From NCBI GenBank assembly GCA_015698045.1, contig BLAL01000334.1, positions 1 through 64,000 on the forward strand: 64,000 bases of DNA, written 5' to 3'. This stretch comes from Rhizophagus clarus. Lineage: Eukaryota > Glomeromycota > Glomeromycetes > Glomerales > Glomeraceae. Under the pieces are notes generated by a model that was not told the origin of the DNA, made no database searches, and was given only the letters and a program-made list of their open reading frames with translations. A program made the position numbers and the translations under genes. Shown one piece after another: positions 13,659 to 27,361 of this stretch (positions are counted from its first letter, which is position 1; every line of letters begins with the position of its first letter).

Positions 13659-14968
13659 TAAGAAAAACTTATTGAAACTATTTATTTACATACTTCATAA
13701 TTCTGGAAATTTTGATTATTTATTTAAAAAACTAAATTATTTAAAATTTCTTTTTATGCTATTTATTACTTTTGTCATCCTTGTTTTATTTAAATGTTAA
13801 TTTATTTTATTCTTGTATTCTAATGGCTAAATTTATAACCAAGGAAATATCTTTCATTAAACCTTTTATATACTGTATGTTTTTTATTAATAAACCGAAT
13901 ATAATTTGTTTGGCATTAATTAATTCGCGGAGAAGTATAATTACGGCATTATAGAAAATGTTATAACTGTAATATCATATATTGTAATATTATAATACTG
14001 GTTAATCAATTATAACTAACATCTTTATTTATTATAAACTTTGATTTGATATAATAATTATTTAATATATTTAGATTTATTATATTTAGAAAAAACTGTA
14101 TTTTTAAAATTAAATTTCAAAAAAATACTAGATTGTATTATTATTTATTATACTATTTATTTTGTATTAAAATTTAAATTACTAGAGTTATAAAAAAATT
14201 TTTACCAATAAACTTTACTATAAGACCATATATAGTTTTATTAAATTATACTGATTTTATATTCCAATATAATATGTGAATTTTACCTTTAAGGAAATTA
14301 ATAGAATTTTATATATAAAATTAGTTAAATAAGAAAAAATAAATTTCTTTATATATATAATTATATATATATATTATAGATGATTCTGAATCCATATAAC
14401 AGATAATATGAATTTAATTAACTTATATAGGAATAGAATATTTTATTTATTTTTACATGATATCTATTATTACATATATAACTTAAGTTTTATTTATAAT
14501 TAAGATCATATAAAAAAATTTTTTTATCATTTTTCTAAAAAACTTTTGATAATTTGGAAAAAAAATCACCTAATAGATGTTATAAAACTTTTATTTCTAA
14601 TAGTAATTATGATCTTATTATATCAGTACTTTGATAAAAACAGCTAAAGATCAGATTGGATAAAGGATACTTTTTATTTTAAAGAGTTGGAAATTAAAAT
14701 AATCCTAATATTCAAGTAAAAATCTTACTTGTCCTTTTGACCATATCCATGATGCTTTATGTAAAGTTCATGCAAATGTTTCAAATGTTTTGAAGCACGT
14801 AGAAACAACAAAAATTGAAACCTATAGATTGCACAAAAATGCATGGAAATTCAATTACCAAAAATTATGATGATCTCCCCAACAGAATCTTAACTTTTAT
14901 CGGTCATGATCGACGGCTTATCGGTATATTAGCAACCAAGTCGGTTCAAAATTGTAAGATTCGAAAGA
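13659..14968. other. 1.3-kb AT-rich intergenic region
   Basis: This is very AT-rich DNA between the SET gene and TTI1. Only chance ORFs occur. No tRNA, repeat array or conserved element was seen. The last 250 bp, less AT-rich, presumably include the TTI1 promoter and 5' leader. Confidence 0.45.
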
Positions 14969-17900
14969 ATGGATAATAATCTTGATGCACAACGTCAGGC
15001 AGTATTCCTTCAGGTTGGAATTTCTTCAACTTATATCAGAAGCGTATTTTTATTTGCTGAAAAAGAATTTTCTTTTAACATTTATGGGAAAATGTTAGTT
15101 AAAACCTTTATGTGTATCTCTTATCCAAACTGGATCGGTATCAGCTTCAAAGATTCATGATATTATTCGTACTATCAACAATTTGCTTAATATTCTTCGT
15201 TCGATTCCCGATTCATCCCGAGTATTTGACTACAATTTGATCAAATATGTGTACATTCCTTTACTCCAGTTATATAATAACCCAGTTTTACAACAAAGTG
15301 ACAGATTTGTCGAAGGATTCCTTAATTGTATTCATTTTTTACTAACGGCGAGTTGGCAAAAATATATGGTTCCCGACCAATTCAAACAGCTCCTAATTTT
15401 ATTTGTTAGTATAATTGGAAGATCATCATCTCCCGATCTGAAAGTAGCAGATGATATGAATAAACAGCCATTTGCTATCTCTGAAGAAACAAAATTTGCG
15501 GGGGTTAGATGTATACTGGCATTACTACCAGGACGTACTGAATTACTTGGAGACATAGACGAAGGGGATCATTTCCAAATAGAGATCCGTCGTGAGTTAA
15601 TTTTGCAGGAATTAATGGATATACAACTCAGAGCACTTCTTGGTCGATGTGTTTATGTCCTATTAGAAATTATTTCCAATGAAAAATTGTTACACTTAAG
15701 ACTAGCTTCTCTTGAGGCTTTACAATCCTTAGTTAATAATATAAAAGATTCAGGAATTTTTGCGGCTTTCTTGCCTGGAACGGTTAGCTCATTAAGCAAA
15801 ACTTTGATTCGAGATCAGAAGGAGAATCATATGTTGTTAGCAAAAATTGTTGAAACTTTGTCTGAAGTTATAGCTAATGTTATGAAGGATGAAGACAAAG
15901 TAAACGAGAGTTTGTTGACTAAAATAGATTCACTGAGTGATCTAAAAGATTTAACCTTCGGTACTGATCAAACAAGTTCACAAAGTTTAACTTCCAAGAC
16001 TTCCAAGATATCGTCAACTCAAATATCTCAGCAACAGTCTATGCTCGCATCAATTTGTGTTGAAAGAACAAAGTCATGGCTTAAAGCGACCAAATCACAA
16101 ATTAAAATATTAATTAGTCAAATCTTCACAATACGTAATCATTCCGCATGGCAGCTTAGATTAGCATTTGTGAAATTTTCTTACAAACTTCTTTCTTGTT
16201 GTGCAAAATGCTTAGATAATTGTATTCCTATGTTAATCGAAACTCTAGTATTTTATTTGAATGATGATTATGAACAAGTATCGATTCCATGTCGACAAAA
16301 TTTGAATCTATTGCGTCTACACTCTCAATTTGAAAATTTTACACCAATCCTAAAAGAAAATCTCGATGCTTGGCTTACATCGTTACCAAGATATTTAGTC
16401 GGACTGGATGAGAACGCAAAATATAATGCACTATCATTGATAACAGGTTTTACTTCTCTTTTGGGAACAGACATACAGACAGTTTTAAATATTTCATTAC
16501 AAAGAGTATCAGATGGGTTGCTTAGCGCGTTAGAGTTTGATACTGGTGATGTTCAAGTTGTAGAAAATCGATTAACTATTGGGCAATATGATTCAATTGA
16601 AGATGAACGCATTATTTCATCTGTTCCATCTTTTTCTCAACCACAATATAAAAATATTCGAGAGCAACGTGTCAAAACATGTATATCAGTGGTTTTTCGG
16701 TTATTTGGATATTTTTGTAACTTATCATTTTTGATTGATCATTTTCTTGCTTATTTTAGAGATCAAGAGTCTAAAAGATTTTATGCTCAGTGTATATTTG
16801 TTATTAAAGAAATCTTACTTGGAGCAGCTGGAATTGACATGGGGAATACTTCAAATTTTGAATATTTAAAAATAGTTATGAAACCAGCAAATGCATTGCA
16901 AGATGTAAAAAGAATAGCAAAGTCAATTTTAAGAGAATATATTGAGTCGGATATTATACGTAGCCTTATAAATATTGATTCAGCCACAAAAACAGTATTA
17001 AACAGCTATAGAAGCAAACCTGTTGAAAGAAAAATTCTAGCTGCATCCGATGTGAGTATAGAATCACAAAACCGTATTGTTTTAATTAATTGTTTCATTC
17101 TAGAAGGAATAGCGGTAATATCTCGTATTTTAGGGATGGAGTTTAGAGTAGAACTAATGGATGCTCTCTATCCTATATTAGAAAAAGTTGGAGAAAACAA
17201 TATGTTAATACATGAAACAGCTGATATCACTTTGACTCATGTTTCTGTATGGTGTGGATACTCGTCAAAGAAATCCTTAGTTTTGGAAAATGTTGATTAT
17301 CTCGTTAACGTTGTTTCTCAAAAACTCAACCATGTTATCGTAAATCCTCAAACTCCTCAAGTTCTTACTGCTATGATACATGTGGTTGGGCCGTCTGTGT
17401 TACCTTTTATTGATGATTCAATAGAAGAAGTTTTTGATGCCCTAGATTCATATCATATGATACCTTATTTGTTGAATCGATTAGTAAATGTGTTATTTGC
17501 TGTAATTATTACTATTTCTGAATCCGTAGAGAAAGAAAAGGAGGAAGTACAGGAAGAAGTTAATTGTAGTTCTAATCATGAAATCGAGATATCTAAAGAG
17601 ATCGCAGAGTTTGTCAGTCAGTACAAAATAGAGAATAAATGTGAAACTAAGATGTCAAGATCGAATGCAACACTTGAGGAAATAGGACAATATTTTCTGG
17701 AACATCGAGAATCGAAAAAGAAATTTGAGGAAACCGAAGATAATGAATTGGAAGTTAACGATGATAATGTTAAAGGGGAACATGATCCAATTGGCACTTC
17801 TCATAATAATGAAGAGGATTTGGATAAAAAATCTAATCCAACAAAAACACAATTGATTTGCCTCAAGATTATTGATAAATTGCTTCACTTCCTTACAGCA

Positions 17901-18584
17901 ACATCACCGCAATTACGTTCATTGGTATTAGACATTATTAGAATTTCACTTCCGGTAATAAAGTCCATCCCTAATGAGATTTATCCTTTAGTACATAGGA
18001 TATGGCCTTCAGCTCTTAACAGATTAAAGGATCAAGAGCCATATGTTGTTCTTAGCGCAGTGAGGCTTATTCAAGGAATTTCAATTTCAAGCGGAGATTT
18101 TTTTACAAGTCGAGTAGTTCAAGACGTATGGCCGTCATTTCAGCAATTATTACGTCGACAATCTATGAGAGATGAAGACTATTTAGGGATAGCAACAACA
18201 AAATATTCCAGATCTCATAAGCTGAAAAAGTCAATACTGGAAACAATGAAAATTGTTATTAGCGAAGGAGTGTTATCTAATCAGATCCTATTTCAGATCA
18301 TGGATAACATGTGGCAATTTTTGAGTGAGGAAGTACACGAAGAGCTTCAAAATTCAGCGATTGAATTATTTAAAGAGTTAGCTAAAAGAAATGCAAATGC
18401 TACTTGGCTGGTACTTAGGGGATTAGTTGAAGAGTACAGTGTTATCACGTATAATAAGATTGGGGACGAAGAAGTGGAATTAAAAGACATTATATGGCCA
18501 AAATATTTATGTAGATTTTCAAAAGAGAAAGATCAATTTGTAAAGAACGTTAAATTAATTTTAAATACAAAATCATTGTTTTAA
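14969..18584 (+). CDS. TTI1: TELO2-interacting protein 1 (TTI1) homologue
   Basis: Two exons: a 45-bp first exon (14969-15013) and a long second (15099-18584), giving 1176 residues. The first exon supplies the initiator and MDNNLDAQRQAVFLQ. The second opens with LKPLCVSLIQTGS, matching the conserved N-terminal F-x-LKP-x-CV pattern of TTI1, which supports the splice. The rest is HEAT-repeat-like helices with a conserved C-terminal block (PLVHRIWPSALNRL; VVLSAVRLIQGISISSGDF; VVQDVWPSFQQLLRR). An acidic, low-complexity insert lies around residues 800-930. TTI1 with Tel2 and Tti2 forms the TTT complex, which works with Hsp90 to mature PIKK kinases (ATM, ATR, TOR). Length fits the family (about 1,000-1,100). 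ARP2 starts only about 215 bp downstream on the same strand. Confidence 0.9.
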
Positions 18585-18798
18585 TATAAGGCGTAGTAAA
18601 AAATTGCACGGTGAAACTTAAACTAGTTACGTAATGCATGTGACAAATAAAATTTTACATATGTTTATAATAGATGCTTATTTGCCACACGTTCATGTAA
18701 AACCCTTCTACACATATCACTTGTATCACTTGAAATTAAGTCACACACAATATATCTTTGGACCGAAAATTTTCACGTTTAAAAAGTTAAAATAAATC

Positions 18799-20289
18799 AT
18801 GGACGCCTCAAAAACGTTGGTTGTCGATAACGGAACAGGGGTGAGACAGCTATTATATTTCATGACCATATAAAGTAAAATATTTCGAATGTTTGAATAC
18901 TTGAAGCTCTCTTAAAAATTCGTCTTTTTTTTATTAGTTCGTCAAGGTTGGTTATGCTGGCTCCAATTTTCCTGATCATGTATTTCCTTCTGTTGTTGGG
19001 AGGCCAATTCTTCGTGCAGAAGAAAAAGTTGGCAACGTAGAAGTAAAAGACATCATGGTTGGTGATGAAGCTGCTAAACTTCGATCAATTTTGCAAATGT
19101 CATATCCAATGGAAAATGGGATCATTAAGATATGGGAAGATATGAGACATTTATGGGATTATACTTTTAATGAAAAATTAAAAATAAACCCAAAAGATTG
19201 CAAGATTTTGTTGACGGAACCGCCAATGAATCCATTAAAGAATAGAAGAGAGATGGTGCAAATTATGTTCGAAGAGTATGGCTTTCAAGGAGTTTATGTT
19301 TCTATTCAAGCTGTGCTTACTTTATATGCTCAAGGTAAATTTATTTATATAAGACTGTTTAATAATTTTAAAATTTTGAACGAAATTTCTTTAATTTATT
19401 AAATAGGTCTCCTTACTGGAGTCGTGGTTGATTCTGGTGATGGTGTGACACATATTGTTCCAATTTATGATGGGTACGCCCAGACACATCAAACACGTCG
19501 ATTGGATATTGCTGGTCGCGATGTAACGCGTTACCTCATAAAGTTACTTTTATTAAGAGGTTATGCATTCAATAGAACAGCAGATTTCGAAACTGTGAGA
19601 CAAATTAAAGAGAAACTCTGTTATGTAAGGTAAAGTATATTAAGCTATAGTTGGTTTCATTCTTGTTTAAAATTTGTGATTAATTAGAATGTCAATATAG
19701 TTACGATATTCCTTTAGATCAAAAACTGGCAAATGAAACTACAGTTCTGGTAGAAAATTACACACTACCTGATGGTCGAGTTATTAAAGTTGGTTCTGAA
19801 CGATTTGAGGCACCTGAATGTATGTTCCAACCTCATTTGATTGATGTAGAAAAACCAGGTGTTGCAGAAATGCTTTTTGAATCTATTCAAGATGCTGCTA
19901 TAGATGTTCGTCCTGAATTATATAGACATATTGTTTTATCCGGAGGTTCATCTATGTACCCGGGTCTACCAAGTCGTCTTGAAAAAGAACTTAAGCAACT
20001 TTATTTGGAAAGGGTAGCAAAAGGAGATCAATCAATATTGAAAGTGAGTATATATTATGGTTTATTTGTTGTATACAACACATATTTATAATAAATTATC
20101 ATTTGTTAACGAAATAATCAGAAATTAAAAATTCGAATTGAAGATCCACCCAGGCGTAAACATATGGTTTTTCTTGGAGGTGCTGTCTTAGCTAACATTA
20201 TGAAAGATAAACAATCATGGTGGATTACAAAACAGGAATGGGAAGAAGAAGGTGTTAAATCATTAGAAAAGTTACATGGTTCATCATAA
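18799..20289 (+). CDS. ARP2: Actin-related protein 2 (Arp2/3 complex)
   Basis: Five exons join in phase: 18799-18840, 18938-19334, 19407-19629, 19701-20043 and 20122-20289, giving 390 residues, the usual ARP2 size. The ATP-binding loop [13 protein letters not shown] is near the start, [18 protein letters not shown] is the second phosphate loop, and [19 protein letters not shown] the adenosine motif. [11 protein letters not shown] and the C-terminal [15 protein letters not shown]...[10 protein letters not shown] are typical of ARP2 rather than actin or ARP3. It nucleates branched actin filaments in the Arp2/3 complex at endocytic sites. No broken motif was seen. Confidence 0.96.
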
Positions 20290-20572
20290 AAATGTTAGTT
20301 ATTTTTAACAAATTATTCTCATTATTAATGGTTCGAATTGATTTCTTATATTTTGTATAATACAGTATATTTAAAAATTAAAATTGGCTCAACAAAAATA
20401 TTTTTTTTTTAATATTTTAAATTAACAGTATTTTTAATAATGTGATATCGGTTATTCTATAACGTTATTATCGTGTGACATTATAATATGAACCAATTAA
20501 AAATATTGTTTACATTAATTACATTTTGTATAAAAGCTTCATCTGTTTATTTAACCGGGAGTATTAAAAAAA

Positions 20573-22106
20573 ATGCCAAATTTGCGGGTAAATATAAATC
20601 TTTAGTTTAGTTTGTTTGTCATTCGATTTTTTACTTACAAACTGGGATTCTACTTTAGACAGCGTTTATTAATATACCTCCAACAGTTAAAGTAATAGCA
20701 TTAATAATAATTATTTTATCAGGACTTGGAACAGTACAAAGAATAAAACAATGGCAAGATAATGGAGAGGAAAATGAAGGAAAAGAACCTACTTTTTCTT
20801 CAAATATTTTACCTGACATGGCACTGGTACCAGGATATGCACTTCGGAAATTTTGGACGTTTTTAACAGCAGGATTTCTAGAAACTAATTTAATGGGAGT
20901 AAGTACTATACTTATATGCATATATCTATTTGATTTGCTTCTTAAAAAAATAAAACCAAATTTAAAAATAGTTCATAGGAAGTATTCTTATAATACTCGT
21001 GAATGGAAAATATTTAGAAAGAGCATGGGGATCAAAAGATTTTTTAAAGTTTATAGGAATTGTTATAATTGGAGCCAATATATGTACCTTTTTAACATAT
21101 TTATGTGAATATATGACTACAGGGGATACATTTTACTTGTAAGTTGGTTTATATTACTAATTTTTAATAATTATTACTTACACGTTTATCCCCTATGTTA
21201 ATTTAGATATAATGTACAAGTAAATGGAATGATTGGATTAATTGGTGGATTTTTAGTGGGATTAAAACAACTAATACCAGAACATTTAGCTAGACTGACG
21301 TTTTTGTCATTTTGTAGAGTAAAACACATACCGAGTTTATTTTTGTTGTTTAGTTTCGTTTGTTTTATATTATTTGAATCACAATCACAATTTCTTTTAG
21401 CATTTTACGGTAGTTTCATTTCTTGGATTCATTTAAGATTTTATAAATATCAAGATGGTTTGCGTGGAGATCGTAGTGAAACTTTTTCTTTTGCCAGTTT
21501 TTTCCCTGAGTTTATTCAGTAGAGTATTTTTTTTTTTTTTTACTCTTATTTTTTAAAAAATTAATTGTTAATTTAAATTTGTTCACTTTTTCTTTTTTTT
21601 TTTAAAAAAAAAACTTTTAGGCCTGCCATCAAATTTATTTCTACCATGGTATTTAATATTTTAGTAATTTTGAGATGTTGTAAGCCCATACAGAAAAGGA
21701 AGTTTGCTATGGATTTAGAAAGCCTTCCAACAAATTTAGCACCTGCTATGCCAGGTAGTGCGAGAGCTGAGGCAGAAAGGAGGAGGTAAATTAGTTGCAC
21801 AATTAGTTACACATATTGCATATAACTTTCATCATTCCTAATATATTTTCTTACGCGCAAATCTTTTAATTTGGCAGAGCGTTGGCGTTAAAAGCATTGG
21901 ATGCAAGATTACATAATAAGCCAAACTATTATCCGACATCACCACCACCATTTACAACATCACCATCATCTTATACTACTATTTCACCACTAAATTCTTC
22001 CTCTCCTAGTAATTTTAATAATGACACAAGCAAAAATTCTTTAGATAATAAATCTGCAAATAATATTTTATTTGATGCAAAAGATCTTTTGAAACAAGAT
22101 TTATAA
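20573..22106 (+). CDS. TMEM115-like Golgi rhomboid-fold protein (DUF1751)
   Basis: Six exons join in phase: 20573-20587, 20659-20898, 20972-21138, 21207-21518, 21621-21785 and 21878-22106, giving 375 residues (human TMEM115 about 351). The first exon is only 15 bp (MPNLR). Several hydrophobic segments follow: VIALIIIILSGLG, the stretch around FLETNLMGFIGSILIILV, FIGIVIIGANICTFLTY, GLIGGFLVGLKQL and LFLLFSFVCFILF. The GKYLERAWGS motif is the rhomboid-fold signature kept in TMEM115. The protein ends in a Ser/Pro/Thr/Asn-rich cytosolic tail. The family is a non-protease Golgi protein linked to COPI retrograde traffic. The intron before the last two exons contains a T(n)A(n) tract. The gene converges with the FYVE/armadillo gene. 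Confidence 0.88.
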
Positions 22107-22454
22107 AAAGAAGAAAAAAAATTAATTTGATTTATACTTGCTACTAAAAAAATATATATATATTTATATTTATACATTGCAAACAAAAAACATTTGATAG
22201 CATTCAATTTTATAATATATATACATATACATCCTTTTTATTTTTCGATAATAATCCAATAACATTATTATATATATTATATACTGATTGGGAAAAAGTA
22301 CTGGAAGGATGATCTTGATGTATATACCCTTTAGGAATAATATAATAGCTTTAAATAAAATTTTAGATATTTATATCTATCAATAATTTATTTCATTATT
22401 TTGGATCTGATCAAAATCAAAAAAGTTCAGCACAATCTGTAAAAATTACATAAA
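22107..22454. other. convergent intergenic spacer
   Basis: This AT-rich spacer of about 350 bp lies between two convergent genes. It contains (TA)n-like runs near 22150-22165 and 22217-22280. No gene is seen. Confidence 0.4.
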
Positions 22455-25400
22455 TTAATCATCAAAAGAGAATTGGTTTAATAATGCGGGTAAAGCTCCA
22501 CTATTTTGTCTAATAGGTGGCAATTTTGGTGGTTTGTCCAAAGTGGACAAAGTTTCCTCATGATTATTATAATTATGCTCTAAACTAATATTATTAAAAT
22601 TATTATTTTCGCTAGAGTTAATATATGAAGATGTTTTTGTTTCTTGATCGTCAAGTAAAATAAGATTTTCAACAGGAACCAAATACGATGTAATTACATT
22701 TGAATCATCTATATTTGTTAATTTTGTAGTTGCGGTATTTTTTCCAACTTCTACTTCTGTTTTTGTTATATTATTTTTTTCATTTAAAGATAAGTCACTC
22801 GAATTTTGAGGTTGACCATAAAAATGAGAAATATCATCATCGTATTGCTGAAAATAATGTTGTTGATCATTATTCAAAATAAATGGAGAAGATATTGGTA
22901 TAGAAGGTAATGGTGGCGATAATTTATTTAACACATGCGTTGCACGTTTACGTATATCCTCATCTTTAACCGTATCCAATATACGATTGATTAATGGTAA
23001 ACATGGTAATAATTTTGAATGTGACTTAGAAGGAACTATATAAAATTTTTTTTTTTTTTTATATTTTATATATATAAAAAAAAAGGTTAATAAAATAAAT
23101 ATACACTTATTTAAAACTTTGTATTATAAACTACCTTCAGTTGATAAATTATCTAATGCTCTAACAATATGTCTTTGAATTTCTACATCAGCAACCGGTG
23201 AATCTCCAATAGCAATAAGTGTAGGTACAATACTACCAAAGGATTCTTCAAATCGTTGATCACTATTATCTTGTTCTACTTCTTGTTCTACTTCTTGTTC
23301 TACTTTTTCTGCTTTTTCATCTGTTGCTTCTTTTTCATTTTGCATCACAGTCATTGGATAAAATAGCATACGTGCCTTATTTTCCTCTTTCAAAGACAGA
23401 ACAATATTATTATATAAAATTTTATAATGTAAAAATCACATGATTATTTTTTTTTTACCATATAGCGCAAAATTTGCTAATAATCGTGCTACATGCCTAT
23501 TATTTATATAAAAGAATTTAATTATTATTATATATAAAAGAATTAATTGGTAAAAATTTAATAGTTTTATAATCTTACTATTATTATTAAACACCATATT
23601 TTTTTAGCTTATTTACCTCTGAATTTCTTTATCCGTAATAAAATAACTAACAACTTGACATAAATTTGATAATAAAGATGGTTGACTAATTAAAAGTTGT
23701 TGTGACTCGGCTAAATGTTTTTCAAAAGAAATAAATATCCTTAATTAATCATTAAATGTTGCAAAAAAAAAAGGTTTATCAAATTACCATTCGTTGCCAA
23801 ATTAGCCTTAAAAAAACGTTATGTTAATAACATTAAAAATTGAAAAATTTCAAAAAATTTTTCTAAACTTACCATTGCACAACATGCATGAGATATTGTA
23901 ACTTGATTGGTCTTTGCTAAATTTTCATCAACAAGTTCAATAACAGAAGTTAATATCTTAACTCTACCATCTTTGATTAAAGCAGATTTATACTTATCTA
24001 GAATTTTTTTTTTTTTTTTAAAAAAAAAAAGTTAATATTATAAAACATTTTCCTATAAATGAAAAATATAGTGTTACCGTTTCTTAGTGATAAATATGCT
24101 ATAGATTTGGCAGCATATTTACGAACTTCATATGTACTAGAATGTAATAAATCCATCAATTTTTCCAATCCAATTCTAGGATTTTCAAATATTAGTAGTT
24201 GATGTGATGCTAAAGAATTTTATTAAAAATCAATAAATTTTATTCAAATCAATATATATATATTTGTTTATTAAAAAGGTTACTTACGATTAGTTGCCAA
24301 ACAGGAAATAGTCTTTGCAGCTAAACCTCTTGCTAATTCAACACGTAAATGCATTTCTTCATAAGTTAAAAGTACATCCTCGTCTGATGTTTCATCGTCT
24401 GCTAAATTTCCTAATTGAAAACTTGCTAATTTCATTATTGCTTCCAATGATCCAACATCTATTAACATTCTTTGACATAAAGACCCTATTAAATGTATAT
24501 GTATGTGCACACGTTTTTTTAAAAATAAAACAAAATAAATAAAAAATAGAAATTTTTTATTGTATATACTCTACCTGAAATCGATATTGAATAAAGGATA
24601 TTTCCAATATTTAAAATAATAGTAGATACAGAGTCTAAAAATTTTGCTGTATTTGAAGAATCAAATGATGAAGCATCTGAACTTATCTTATTATAATAAA
24701 TTAATATTAAATTATATAAATAAGGAAGTCCTCCTTTCATAATAATATAAGGTTTAAATGATTCTAGAATTTAACGAAGGATTTTTTTTTATTAATAAAG
24801 AAAAAAATCAAAAAAAAAAAAAAGGATTGAATAAATTAAATTTAATTACCGTAACCTGAAAGGTTAGTTAATGCTGTTGTTCCTAATTGATGTAAGTCAT
24901 TTGTATGTGATGCTCTACATAAGTAAACTAATGCATCTAATCCACCATAAGTAATGAAATTAGATAACTCATGTTCTAAAAAAAAAAAAAAAAAAAATTG
25001 ATATAAGCTTAGTTTCCCAAATATTAATCAATTAAATGTGTATAAATCATTCACCATTTCCACGTTCCACGATATCTAGTAACCCTCTTGCACCATGTGT
25101 CTAAATATTATAAAAAAGAATATTTTTGTTATAACAACTATAATATTCATTAAGATGAATAATAAAATTAATGTACTTGTGTAGATTGTTCATCAGAAAT
25201 TATATATCCAACAAGATAAGCAATTTCGAAACATTCATTACAGATTCTTTCAGGTGTTATATAACCAAACTGAGGCAATGAAATTTTTCTCGATGTACAT
25301 TCTTGACAAAAAATATTTCCACTTTAAAAGAAATTTTATTATATATATTAATTATTTATAATAAATCAATATCAGTTAATTTTAAAAGAAATTTTGCTTA

Positions 25401-25724
25401 CCATTGACGACAATGATGCTGGATCACAAAAAAAAAAAGGAATTTTATTAGATCAAGATAAATTTTTCAAATAAAAATAATTTGTTTTACATCTACTAAG
25501 TAATCACTAAATGAACCAGATAAATCCATCTCTAAAATTTTTATTCAACCAACCTTCCTTCTAATAGTAGTAAACCCAATTTCACAACCTTTGCAATTTT
25601 TAACAGTCTCATCATCAACCCAAACGGGTCTAACTAATAAAAATCCATCTAATAATTCATTTTGAGCCAATGAATCATTTCTCGAATGAGAACTTGAAAG
25701 AGAGGAAAGATGATTATTATCCAT
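22455..25724 (-). CDS. FYVE zinc-finger and armadillo-repeat protein
   Basis: Fourteen exons join in phase to give 710 residues: 25554-25724, 25402-25418, 25177-25321, 25055-25100, 24850-24975, 24575-24763, 24288-24485, 24078-24209, 23873-23997, 23788-23806, 23617-23710, 23459-23496, 23135-23386 and 22455-23035. The FYVE/FYVE-like finger has eight cysteines at about 44, 47, 60, 63, 68, 71, 90 and 93, with the basic signature IRRKHHCRQCG. A 17-bp micro-exon encodes HHCRQ and part of the next Cys. Residues about 95-520 are helical armadillo-like repeats (GLDALVYLCRASHT, ALTNLSGYESF, GSLEAIMKLASF, KYAAKSIAYLS). The acidic EVEQEVEQ run and a polar Asn/Ser tail follow. Expected at PI3P-rich endosomal or vacuolar membranes (family knowledge). 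No named orthologue recognised. Confidence 0.85.
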
Positions 25725-27361
25725 TATTTTGTATGTAATTATGATATTATATTATTGTTTATTTAATCAAAAAAGGATACAGTAAATAAGAAAGATCAAA
25801 ATGTTATAAATGAAATATAGATTTAAATAAAGCGAAAAAAAGATGTAAGGAGAAAAAGTTAAAATAATTATAACTAATTCATATTCGAAAAAACGATTAA
25901 TTTAACCAATCAAAATTATGTTACATAAGACTCTGAACTCATGGAACACAGACAATGCAATTATGCAAACAATGCTTAAATGATCCACTAGTTATGAAAT
26001 TAATACTTGTAACTAATTACTATGCATCAGCAGCTGCGCACGTGCATTACCCTCAATAATAGGTTAAAACGAAGATGTGATAACAATTCGACTTAATTTG
26101 GCGAATAAAATGATTTTATGCTTATTCCATGGTTAGGGACAAATTTGCAAATATATTTACTAATAACTGAGGGAAAAGTAAGGTACAATCATAAAATAGA
26201 TTAAGATTTGAAATAAATATCGCAAGTAAAATTCATTTACGGTTTATAATCTTAGCATTGTTGAATAAAGAATAGATCGTTGAAATAAGAATATAAAATC
26301 CATTCAAAGAACTTCTTTTGTATTCACATGTTTAATTATTAGAAAAAAAAAAATTTTTTTCTCAATCGGAAATATCAGTCAAACATTTATTCCAAAAATT
26401 TACTATAATTGTACTAGTTGGTTATTACTAATGCATTTGTGTATTAAATAATAGTCATTATTACTAGAACTTTCGTAAGTGAAGCTTATTTTGGTTTCAT
26501 ATATCCAAAAATTACAACAAATAAAACTTGTCAATGAAAATAATGCATTAAATAGCACCACTCCTGTATTAACTTAATTCCGTTACAATATCTCGCATGG
26601 GAATCAATTGTTTACTAACCAAATTTTAATAAGTGAAGTGATATTAGAAGACGTAATCACGTACAATCTGGGACGATGCAAAAAATTTATCCTTTTGGTA
26701 CTTGGTCTATCATAACCGGTAATAATACTTATGTGGGGAAAATTTTTACCATCGGCTGATTATTTAGGTTTTTCCAGATATAGCTATTACTAAAATTATG
26801 TAATTTACGATCATATCCTTATCTATATTTAGACAAACTATACCTTATTCATTGACAATCATTGTTTTTTTTTTAATATAATAGAAAAAAGTCATACTGC
26901 GTCTAATATATAATTGGTTTATATTAATAAATGTCCTTTATTTATCAAACATATACATAACTAATTACACTACTTACTAATTAACTTATTTTTTCATATT
27001 GAATTGAAAAAAAAAATAGATAAGAAAAAAATGCTACAAATTTGTACTAAAATAACTATTAACTACTACTAATTGCTAATTTATTGCAATGAAAATACTA
27101 TTAGTATTAAATTTGTAATTTCCCACCCAACCAGCCAATACTCTTTATCGTAGGTACATATGCAAATTAACTTCCATTTCTCTTAAAGGAAATCTACCTT
27201 ACATGTTTGTTGACTTTACATGTCATAACGAGTATCATAGGTAAAAAGAAATTTAATCGCTATGATTGTAAATTATTTGATAAGACCATTATCCTCTTTA
27301 TTCATTTACATATTCTCATTAATGAAAAAAAAAAGTATATTATTGGGTACAATTTATAAGA
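25725..27361. other. 1.6-kb intergenic region, divergent/tandem spacer
   Basis: No coding or RNA gene was recognised. The proximal part must hold the promoter of the FYVE/armadillo gene. A CCAAT motif sits at 25906-25910 (about 180 bp before its start). The distal part is the 3' flank of the Cyc8 gene, with A-rich tracts. Confidence 0.4.
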
